A DNA stretch of 64,000 nucleotides, from positions 4,650,001 to 4,714,000 of the forward strand of contig JAGVVL010000002.1 of NCBI GenBank assembly GCA_018287875.1, read 5' to 3'. This document shows positions 55,365 to 64,000 of this stretch, one piece after another. The notes beneath the pieces are model-generated. The model saw only the letters and a list, made by a program, of their open reading frames with translations, made no database searches and was not told where the DNA came from. The stretch's first letter is position 1, and each line of letters begins with the position of its first letter. The DNA comes from Nigrospora sphaerica. Taxonomy: Eukaryota; Ascomycota; Sordariomycetes; Amphisphaeriales; Apiosporaceae. A program made the position numbers and the translations under genes.

Positions 55365-57331
55365 TTATTTAGCAGCCTTTGCCTTCCTCGACCTGCCCTT
55401 ACCCCTCGCCTCCACTTTGCCCTCGGCCGGCTTGACTTTCCAGGCCGTGAAGATGTAGCCCTCGGCGCCTCCTTTACTCGTCATCAGCGGGTGCGTGCGA
55501 CCTGGCAGGACTTGCCATTTCCGAACCCTGCTCGTCTGCATGGCGGCCCCGAGAACCAGGGTCGGATTGAGTGGGAACTCGTCGTTGCCGGCCCATTGCT
55601 CTAACTCCTCGGCCGTCTTGCCCGCCGCCTCCTCAGGGGGGTTCGAAATCCACGCAGCCCGTCTTGCCACGCTATAGCAATCGACGAGGGCCGTGAGTGG
55701 CTCGGGGGACTGCGTGTAGATGGCAATGGGCGCCCCGCCCGCCAAAAGGGGCACGGCGTGCCGCATGATGGATATGGGATCCATGGTGCTGGCCACAACC
55801 AAACCAGAAAAGCCACCGCTTCTCGCCCCGTCCACGACATGGCGAATACGAGCCCACCTGCGCCGCTTCCGGTGGTAGTTCCCACGACGATTAGCCTTCC
55901 ACGTCTTCAGCTCGTCGGGTGTGACATGGGGCGGTTCCGCCATGTACGTTGTATCAGCCGTCGGGTCCAGCAGCTGCAGCCAGGAAAGCGACATTAGGTG
56001 CCTCGCAAGCGGGTGCGCCAGGCTTTGCGTAGGGCTCGTGATGTCGAAATCGTAGTATCGCAGGTAGGTGAGGTTCGGCTGCGAGTTGTGGTGGATAATG
56101 GTCATCGTGTTCGACCGCGCGTAGGGCACCTGCATATCGTCTTGGTGCTTGGAGTCTCCGGTCGGGTACTTCTTTGGTTTTGCCGCCGCGCCATGCCGAG
56201 GGCCATCTTCCTCGTTCTCTGCTTCCGGCGGACTCGGGCTCGATTGCCGTAATGATGTTCCTGCCGGCTCGGTTTCCGTATCGACAGTAGGTGCAGAGTC
56301 TTGAATGGACTCTCTTCGCCTCTTCTGTGGTACTTGACTGCCTTCATCTCCATCTTCAGCAGGGTACAGTACGCCCATGCGCTCGGCCATGGCTGCCACG
56401 AGCAAGCCTCCCGTATCGTCGACAACTAGCCAGCGGCCCGGCGTGTTCTGGAGCTTGTCGGCATCCTCCTCGTTGCACTTCTCGACGTCTTTCTCGGCGT
56501 CTTTCTCGTCACCCTGGGCACCCGCTTCCTGGCCGGCGTCAAGGCAGCGATCCTCGCCCCCGAAATGAACGTTGGCCCAACAACCCAGTAGCCCGATCAT
56601 CTCTTCTCTCAACTCCATTATTTTGATGGGGTCCTTCTCTTCCAACATCCAGTAGTCCAACATGGACACGTCGAGCGGCAGAACGCAAAAGCGGCGGATG
56701 TACTTCTTCGTCTTGAGAAGCTTGTATTTGGCCAGGGAGTACTCGGTCTTCTGGTCCATGGCCGTATGCGACAACATCAGCTTGGCGATCAGGTCCCGGC
56801 CGGCGTCAGTAGCGTCCTTCTTCAGTTCCTCGATCTCCAGCATGGTCAGCGTCTGGCGCGCCGAGGCGTCCAAAGCGGCTTGGTCTGTCTTGGCGACAAC
56901 GGCGCCCGAGGTCTCGTCCACAAGCGCGTACTCGACGCCAGCGGGGGGCGCTTCGTTTCCGGCATCTTCTTCAGGGCTAGGGCCGGGCGAGTCGGGCGAC
57001 AGGAAAGAGCTCGAGGTCAGGATGTCGTGGTAGAGCTCCGAAGCGGGCACGATGCGCAGGCGGTTGAAGGTCTCGGGTTCTCTCTTGTCCTCCAGCTCGT
57101 ACGTGAGGTGGTATGGCCGGTGGATAATCAAATTGGTCGGGAATGATCCGTATTTGCCTAGGGAAATGGTGCTGTTGAGAGAGGGAGGGTTCCAGTCAGC
57201 GCAGGGCCGGGTAGCGGGGCGATCCGAAGCTCGAGGGCATCTCACGTATTAGGAGTGACCTGGAGTACCCGAAGATTTCCAGTAGGCAGCTTCAGCGCCA
57301 CCCACGCATCGGGCTGCACCAAAGAGTGCAT
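55365..57331 (-). CDS. trm6: tRNA (m1A58) methyltransferase non-catalytic subunit TRM6
   Basis: Two exons, 57331-57246 and 57171-55365, spliced at phase 2 (GTGAGA donor, CTGAC branch, CAG acceptor), give 630 residues. The join restores the family N-terminus: VALKLPTGNLRVLQVTPNT followed by TISLGKYGSFPTNLIIHRP. Other signatures are QTLTMLEIEELKKD, then SLAKYKLLKTKKYIRRF with LPLDVSMLDYW (about 170-200), LGCWANVHFG, HHNSQPNLTYLRYYDFD, HPLARHLMSLSWLQLL, and the C-terminal RTHPLMTSKGGAEGYIFTAW. It lacks a SAM-binding motif, as expected for Trm6/Gcd10, the RNA-binding partner of Trm61. Residues about 250-390 are an acidic, low-complexity insertion. A Lys/Arg-rich tail ends the protein. An upstream in-frame ATG (57508) exists, but the sequence before 57331 is not family-like. 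Confidence 0.93.
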
Positions 57332-59674
57332 CGTGGTATTTGTTGGTAGTGCAGATTGTCGGGGCTGCTGCACCTTTGGGAGTGGTCTGGAAAAAAAAGA
57401 ATTTTGGTTGTTGCCGGATCGACAAAATAGCATAATTGCTCGATAGTCTCCGCTGGTCGCTGTCGTCCCGCCGTGCTCCACTGTGGGGTACATACAAGCT
57501 GAGCACATGGGTCCATTTCATTGGAGATCCCTTGAGATGGAACCTCGAGACCCTGATGAGCCTCTTTGCCCCTTGCAGGATTTACTAAGAGCAAGCAGAT
57601 TGGTTAAAAGGACCAATTCCTTGTACTTCACGACACTTGATGCTCACAGAAACTTGACATCCTACGGCCGTCCTCCGAGGAGACAGAAACGAACAGTCCC
57701 GTACTTTTTTGTCACCTCAAGACGGCTTTGACGAACAGCCTTTCTCGCGTGTTTGTCTGTCTTAGAGACGGCCAGCGGATTGTTAGTTTGATTTCCTTGC
57801 CCAATACGGTCGCTGATCATGTGGCCTCTTGCATCATCTCCGGATCGGATACGGTGCGGTCCAATGGCCCCGTACTGGCAAGAATTGGCAGAGAGAAAAG
57901 GGCACTCCCTGTGCTATGAAGCACTTAGACTCGATGGCCAGCGGGGTTTTTGCCAAGCTGCATTAATGCGGCTATTCTCAGCACTCACATCATCACCGGT
58001 TTATTGAAACCGAATGCCGCCACCCTGGGGCTTGGAAGACCGATCATGCGATATTTGTCGAGCCTGGGCCCTCGCGAATGCGGGTAGATAATCCCATGGC
58101 TACCATACGCAGTCACCAAGCTTACCGCATCCCAACCTTTCATTGCGGCCAATTTGGGATGAGACCGGGCAAGAAAGCCACCGGACATTGTCGAAAGCGA
58201 TTTTTATGCTGAATATGCTTAGTTGGTTATATGGTTTGTCTAGGGTGGTAAGTTGACGGTACAATTTCCCGGCGACCACGCATTTAGTATGTTCTTTTTT
58301 CCCTTTCATATTATCTTCAGTATACATCGGCAGGAGAGGAGCTCGATATGGATGGAGAAACATGGCTCTTCATACATTGGTCTCGCCATGGGCTAGTTAT
58401 GTATTCTTACGTAGATGAACTGAACCAGGAACATCTTGAACGAATAAGCCATTATGAGATGATATTTTACTCATACTTGGCACAAATGAGATACGCTCAG
58501 AGTTACCTCACCAAAGCTAATGAAAATCTAGACCCTCACATGTACAATTGTTTGCTTACTCCATCTCACTCCTTCAGTTGGTTTACATTTACAGAAAATA
58601 TACTCGGAAACCTAAGTTTCCATTTCATATATAGAAGCCATAAAATACCATTCGGAAAACAAGTCTCTACCAGTGGCTGGGACAAAGGCTCACAGAAAGC
58701 CTGTGGTCTCGCTGCAAACATCCCAAGCATGTCGTTCTCGGCTGAGCACCAATACGTTAGACCGGAGATCTGACACACTCGCAGAATTTGAACCATCCCA
58801 CTGCTATGAGCCACTCTGGCGGTATAATCGTGAACTTATCTGTGCCCACGTCAGCAGTGTGGCCAGATCGGAACCCATGCCCAGTCTCGTCGGTGGTGTT
58901 ACCCAGGCTTGTGAGGCCCAAACATGAAGGGACTGGCATCTGAAATGCCGATGCCACTCAGCGTATGCAGAGGGCAGCGAGGAGGTAAACACTAGGTAAG
59001 TCAGCCTTTGGGAGCAGACTCCTGCTAACCCCCCCCCCCGGCAAACGTTATATCTCAACGGCTTGTGGTCCCCCTCAGAAGACGACTGGCTGGCAGAGAG
59101 GCTAGGTGGTAGGGAGATACTAGGTCCTGAGCCTAGTTAAAGGCGTTCAAAGGAGTATTCGCGGCTAAAGTAGGCTGGACGGTCGACAGGCTACGCGACG
59201 GAGGAACGCCAGGTAGAGGCCGGCTCACTCTCTTTCGACTACGTCGATACTTGGCAGCTGAAAGCGCTGTCGACACCGCGTTTGATCTACCAAAACAGCC
59301 GCAGCTGCTAGGATCGCGCGGAAAGCGGCCGGCGAACACGCACTCTTTCAGCATATGGCACCACAAGAAGCAGTAGACCAGGGTTTTGCCTGTTTACTAT
59401 GAACCGCTTGGACAAATATAATCGCCAGGAAGCCCCTCTCAAAACCTGTAACCTCAGAGTTCCCCCTCCGGTCGTGACCTTCTGGAGAACATCTTGACTG
59501 CATGCCTATGGTGTGTCCCTCTTTCGCCAGCTAAACGCGAAGCTCGGTACGAAACACCAGTCTTGCTTGTCTCACCCGTGGCCGGAAATTGAGCCCTGTA
59601 AATTGACTCGCGACCGAGTCTCCAGTTTGCGGTGCTAGACTAGCGCATCGCCACCAAGGCGCACATTGAGGAGA
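57332..59674. other. AT-richer gene-free stretch
   Basis: 2.3 kb. 57400-58850 is noticeably AT-rich with poly-A/T patches. From about 58850 to 59500 composition returns to GC-rich. No recognisable gene; the 141-codon frame at 58348-58773 has A/T-rich codons and no domain. Confidence 0.45.
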
Positions 59675-60906
59675 ATGGGCAGCGTTGACTCAAACATCAA
59701 CGTGTCTAACGGCACATGCTATTTCATCGAGCACACAAAAACCAATGGCGCCTTTGTATCCTGCCGAAATGTCGCTCACGACCACTTGCCCTGTTACCCT
59801 ACAAGCAGCTTGTGCCTAGGCCTGAAAGTGAATGCGTGTTGGGATCCATCCTGTTAGTGAACCACCCCATGATCCTCACCGTGTACTAATACTTGAACGT
59901 GCATGGAAATAGCGCACATACTTATATGGCCGGATGTACGGATCCTGATTTCAACAATTATGCAAGTCCAAAGAAGCTGGCAGCGTTCCGCGAACAGTAG
60001 TGGGTTGCCATACACCAATGCGATGACAGGACTGCCATAAACGATGCCGTCTGGGGGCCCTGCAAAGTCGAAAATAACTCGGCCACGCTCACCCTGCTGT
60101 CCCCTTTCCGTTTGTGACCCGTACTGTGGCTCGCCGGCATACTTGGGGTTCAGCATTATAACGGCTTTCGCGAGCCTGCCCACCCGAGCTGGCGAGTCGA
60201 TCCAGTGGACGAGCGGTTTCAACCCTCTAGTTAGATAGCGTCAAGGCAAGGGCCGGGACCTCCGGCAGTCGCGACACTGCCAACAGCAATGCCATTTCCG
60301 GTGCCCAGCGAGGATAGCGGGCTATCGGCGGGAGTCAAGGCCGGAATCGGCGTGGGTGCAGCAGGGGCTGTCTTGCTCCTCGTTGCGGTTGTCCTTTTGG
60401 TCCTCTTAGTCCGACGAAGGAGGAGGATGTCGGAGAGGGCGGCCGAGCAAAGCCCGAACCAGGACGACATGGGACCGGAACAGACCCAGGACCACATCGA
60501 GTCTCAGAAACAGCCTTGGGTGACACAGTTGCTCGACACCAACCTTTATGCGGGATACAAGGCCGAGTTGTTAGCCGAGGAGAGGCGGGCGTACTACGCC
60601 GAGTTGCCAGGCGAGGACAACCGGACATGCCAGGCCGAGTTGCCGGCTGAGGAGAGCTGGGTATACCAGGCGGAACTATCTGCTAACCAGAACATCATGC
60701 CAGGCGGCGACAGCGATGGGGCTGTTGTTGAAGGGCCGAGTCCGCAGGCCAGCCCAATCCAAACAGGCTCACAGCATATTCGCCAAACCTGTCCTATTCG
60801 GGCGGATTGCCTTCGCCTGCTGCCAGCCAAATACAGGTCCCTCCACCGGTCACGGGCGAGCGGATTGGGCACGAGGACCAGCCGCATTCGAACCCCAGAC
60901 ACATAA
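59675..60906 (+). pseudogene. Single-pass membrane protein gene, 5' half not in frame
   Basis: The 3' part (60289-60906, about 205 codons) encodes GLSAGVKAGIGVGAAGAVLL, one hydrophobic helix, an Arg5 stop-transfer and a cytosolic tail. The tail has repeated AELPAEE/AELPGED units. This is the architecture of fungal single-pass surface proteins with a Cys-rich ectodomain. Upstream, 59675-59852 reads NGTCYFIEHTKTNGAFVSC with later Cys residues (CYPTSSLCL, NACWDP). A canonical intron follows (GTTAGT, perfect TACTAATAC branch, TAG at 59912). The next segment carries MAGCTDPDFNNY, typical of these ectodomains, but one base out of frame with the first exon, and it ends in TAG. So the ectodomain does not assemble into one frame by canonical splicing. 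No signal peptide was found. It is either degenerate or has an exon I could not place. Confidence 0.5.
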
Positions 60907-62128
60907 GCCCGCACCTCCTCTGAACTGCAGGGCTGACGGGTCTTACTTGATTTTCTCGGTTGTCTCATGCTAATTGAGCATATCCGCGTTCAGGCGACCG
61001 AGTGAGTTGGGCCATGGCGGTGGATTCTGTTGCTCTGTGGATGCTGCGGGACAATGCCACAAAGGCACCTGCGGACGGAACGAGGAACGAGGACAAGAAC
61101 GAAGCTTGTGGAGAGGAGGACAAAGACGGGCAATGAATGCCACCCTTTACTTGGCAGCCAGGCTGCTTGCGGAGGGGACTATTAACGGCTGGACGCCTTG
61201 CTCGACTAAAAGTTTTGAGGAGGGACGGGAATCGGGGTCGGCGGGGGTTTACAACTGGGCAAGATTTCTGGATTAGGCCAGTCCAACAGCGGCCTGTGCG
61301 ATTTTTGGGTGTGACGAGAACGCTTGTACGAATACTGCAGTGCTTTGTCCTTTTCGATTTCCCCAACGTGATGGGGTGGTCTTTCGGGGGGCAACATACC
61401 GGACGTAACAATACCTGAAGTATTCGGGCGCACCTATTATACGTATCGATGGGTATTGGAGGGCTGAAGCTGCCATATGACTCGTGTGGATCCTAAGGCC
61501 TCGGTTAAGCGTTTAGGATGCTTACCTGCATGCTCCGTACTCCGTACCTGCTATGGAATCGTGCGTACCTTCAGCTACCAACGGTGACCTCACTGGGCGT
61601 CCTGGACGTCCCGCTCGGGGCCAGACAAATACTTTTCCATTGGATGGGAGATGCCGTTGGACGCGGTTGATATCGCCGGTCGAACATTATCCCATGCCGT
61701 TCGGCACCGAGTATTCCAGCGGGTTAGGAAGCATGTATACATGTACTTTCTTAGCTACAGCACGGGCGTGAAGGTACATCAAATCGCCAATGGAAGTACG
61801 AGTAAGCGGGAGACCCCACTTGGTGGGATTCGGTTCAATCGTTATGTCCAACATCCAGTCCTCGATTGGCTCGTTGGCTCGTGCTCCCCTCTGGAGAGCA
61901 AAGGTCAAATCGAACCACGGAAGCATCAAAAAAGCTCATTTCGTAGCCCGTCATTCGCAACCCCATTGCACCACCACCTTCCCCGGCCTGACCTGTCCGC
62001 TTTGCCCGCCACCTGCCGCCATCGTCACCGTCGTCTTCGGCCCGTCCAACGACCCTCGACCGACTTCCATTCGGCCCTCAATCTCCACTCCGACGCTCTC
62101 CGTCCCGCCCGATCCCCTCCCGCCCATC
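60907..62128. other. Intergenic, COX5 upstream
   Basis: 1.2 kb with no recognisable gene. The last 150 bases are C/T-rich (61970-62128) and probably form the COX5 leader. Confidence 0.5.
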
Positions 62129-62915
62129 ATGATGCGAACCCAGGTCTCGTCGCTCCTACGCGCCGGTGCCCGCGCCTCCCCCGTGCGAATCCAGCGCGCC
62201 GCTGCTTCGACACACGCCATCTCCAACCCCACTCTGGCCAACATCGAGAAGCGATGGGAGGGCATGCCCCAGACCGAGCAGGCCGAGCTCTGGATGGCCC
62301 TCCGCGACCGCATGAAGGGCAACTGGGCCGAGCTGACCCTCCAGGAGAAGAAGGCCGGTACGTGATCCCGAATGCTCGGCCGCCTCTTTGCCCGACCGCC
62401 CGCCTCGAGAGGTCCGGCCTCGTGGCCTTGGGCCCGCCTTGTGCGCCCCGAGCGTGTCGTGGCACCGCATGATGCAACCGGGGCCGAGCCAAGCGGAGCG
62501 TTGCGCGGCGCTCCCCCCCGCCTGTCGGCCTCATGTCCCTGCTTCCGGTAGCTGACCATTGTCTCATCACAGCATACTGGATTGCCTTCGGACCCCACGG
62601 CCCCCGTGCTATGCCTCCCCCTGATGAGGGCCGCAGGGTCGCTCTGTACACGGCCGTCGGTGTCGCCGTGTCCTTCGTCATCTTCGCCACCATGCGCATG
62701 TTTGCCAAGCCCGCTCCGCGAACCATGTCTAAGGAGTACCAGGAGGCTTCCAACGAGTACCTCAAGGTGCGTGAAGCTGCAGCCAGCCGCTGTCCGAGCT
62801 GGAGAGAACCCATATTGACATTTGCTCGCAGGGCCAAAACGCCGAGCCTCTTACCGGTCTTTCCTCGCCCGATTACCAGGGCAAGGGTATGGTTCAGTCG
62901 CCTCCCAAGCACTAA
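62129..62915 (+). CDS. cox5: Cytochrome c oxidase subunit V (yeast Cox5 / mammalian COX4)
   Basis: Three exons, 62129-62357, 62573-62766 and 62832-62915 (phases 1 and 0), give 168 residues, matching the family. The N-terminus (MMRTQVSSLLRAGARASPVR) is a basic, Ser/Ala-rich mitochondrial presequence. The mature part begins near HAISNPTLANIEKRWEGM. The conserved WAELTLQEKKAAYWIAFGPH spans the first splice. One transmembrane helix lies at about 99-120 (VALYTAVGVAVSFVIFATM). The C-terminal SKEYQEASNEYLKGQNAEPL faces the intermembrane space in this family. Role: nuclear-encoded structural subunit of respiratory complex IV. The 215-nt first intron is long for this window. ATG pairs at 62129 and 62132 make the exact start ambiguous by one Met. 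Confidence 0.95.
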
Positions 62916-63822
62916 GGCTGTCGTTGGCATCTTGTGTCACGGCCGCTAGCAGTCTAGCCATGATGAGGAAAAATGGCCCCCGAGGTGGGAGGAAGATCAA
63001 AACCCCTCTTACTTTCCCTTTTGTCGTTAGAAAGAAGGAAGCCGAAGACCAATGCAACAAGTACGGTGCCGTACCGCACCGCTCGAACCAATGTACCACA
63101 AACGAAAAACCGCTTTAGACGGGGGGAGCTGGCTGCCACTGGGGCCGGGCCTGGTCTTATACCCTGCCTAGAACCACAAGGCAGCACCAGCCGGAGACCG
63201 GATTTTGGCAATGGACGGACGAGGTCCACGCCTGGTAGGAGAGTGAGTGAGACGGAGAGAGCCAGTAGCGATGTAAATATTGTACAGGAGTGAATTTTGT
63301 GTCCACCACCAGCACAAGCTGTTGTTTTCGGTGACGCACTAGTCGACTTAGTAGAGTAGATCCAAAATCGTGGTCCGCTTGGAAGGATACCGGTAAACCC
63401 GTCGTTTTGCCTCATCTTGTCAACCGCTTGCCCCTCCCCCCCCGACCTACTCTCGTGTCCTTATCTTCCGGGCCCCTGTTGGCGTAGCTCCCAGCCGTGA
63501 CGTCCATATTATATGATCTGCGTACCTCGTTTAGGCGAAGGACATTTGGAACGATACGTGCGTGCCCAGCGACACTACTGCATGCATGTGACATTCTGCT
63601 GCCTAACTCATACTTTTGTGGACGACCCCACCGACGTGTTTGCTTTATTACTTGCGTCCTTGTAGAACTCCTGATACCCGACGAGAAGTTCGTAAACTCA
63701 TAGCCCCATGCACCTCGTTGTTGGGGGGCCAAAGTTGGCGGACAGGAACAAGGCGTAAACCGCCTCTCTGCCAAACCCCCCTCCCCCACCCAGGTACTTT
63801 TTGCTCGAGCGTACATAGAGAC
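62916..63822. other. Convergent intergenic region
   Basis: 0.9 kb between COX5 and the minus-strand gene at the right edge. No supportable gene. Confidence 0.5.
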
Positions 63823-64000
63823 TCAAGCGCCGCTCTGCCCAGCCTGCCTATAATCCGCAAAATCCTGGGCAGTGAGAACTTGTCTCGCGCCCTCATCTTC
63901 ACCCTCGTCCTCGTCCCTGATCCTCCTCTCGACCTCGAACCTGCCGTCCTTGCCCCAATACCCGACCTTTTCTTGGCCCTTCACCGCGGCTTCAGTCACG
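63823..64000 (-). CDS. 3' end of an unidentified gene (partial)
   Basis: The minus strand is open from the window edge to a TGA at 63825-63823, covering 59 codons. They read KGQEKVGYWGKDGRFEVERR, a very acidic stretch (DEDEGEDEG), then VLTAQDFADYRQAGQ and the end. Third positions favour C/G and the charge pattern is protein-like. The gene continues beyond base 64000, so family and length cannot be judged. Confidence 0.55.
   Translation of the reverse strand, partial: VTEAAVKGQEKVGYWGKDGRFEVERRIRDEDEGEDEGARQVLTAQDFADYRQAGQSGA

Noticed and set aside
58348..58773. 141-codon frame in AT-rich DNA
   Set aside because: No domain, A/T-rich codons and no splice context; expected by chance in 1.5 kb of AT-rich sequence.
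61651..62472. 273-codon frame overlapping COX5 exon 1
   Set aside because: Runs through the COX5 first exon in a different frame; COX5 is certain.
1..64000. tRNA or 5S rRNA genes
   Set aside because: Scanned by eye for T-loop GGTTCRANYCC and 5S internal-control patterns; no candidate with a convincing cloverleaf was found. tRNAscan-SE would be decisive.

Overview
The window looks like a nuclear chromosome segment of a GC-rich filamentous ascomycete, most likely a Sordariomycete. Genes carry short introns (about 55-160 nt) with GTAAGT/GTACGT-type donors and CTGAC/CTAAC branch sites, and coding third positions are strongly C/G. The gene set also fits: a SU(Z)12-type Polycomb protein with VEFS box and PHD finger, a LaeA-like methyltransferase, PalA/RIM20, flotillin, dynactin p150 and ARPC3. 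No tRNA, rRNA, CRISPR array or intact transposon was found by eye. Exons were joined by hand from splice signals and reading-frame agreement. Some listed open frames begin with TTG or GTG, so starts were re-chosen at real ATGs.

Layout. 0.4-8.1 kb: dynactin p150Glued and a mitochondrial AAA ATPase, both +. 10.1-12.7 kb: SU(Z)12 (-), behind a long leader that is pyrimidine-rich on its own strand. 16.2-18.3 kb: F-box-like/leucine-rich protein (+). 19.6-24.4 kb: a convergent pair, a nine-exon LaeA-like methyltransferase (+) and an eight-exon MFS sugar-type transporter (-). 25.2-27.9 kb: PalA/RIM20 (-). 29.9-31.5 kb: type II membrane glycosyltransferase of the fringe/GT31 type (-). 31.5-39.8 kb: an 8 kb stretch with no supportable gene. 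39.8-41.0 kb: a two-OB-fold, RPA70N-like protein (+). 41.5-46.6 kb: two lineage-type hypothetical genes (-) in visibly AT-richer DNA. 48.8-50.4 kb: flotillin (+). 51.3-52.6 kb: conserved-looking hypothetical (-). 54.2-57.3 kb: ARPC3 (+) facing tail-to-tail with TRM6 (-). 57.3-59.7 kb: AT-richer gene-free DNA. 59.7-60.9 kb: a single-pass membrane protein gene whose 5' half does not splice into one frame. 62.1-62.9 kb: cytochrome c oxidase subunit V (+). 63.8-64.0 kb: the 3' end of an unidentified gene (-).

Functional themes are mostly housekeeping. They include microtubule motor transport (dynactin), actin nucleation (ARPC3), membrane domains and ESCRT-linked pH signalling (flotillin, PalA), tRNA modification (TRM6) and mitochondrial function (COX5, AAA ATPase). 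Chromatin and regulatory factors are also present (SU(Z)12, LaeA-like, RPA70N-like). No biosynthetic cluster, defence island or operon-like system is visible. The most unusual items are the RPA70N-like protein, the acidic-repeat gene with an in-frame TAG, the broken membrane-protein gene and the large gene-free spans with recurrent TACCTA/GGTAGG and poly-G/C tracts.
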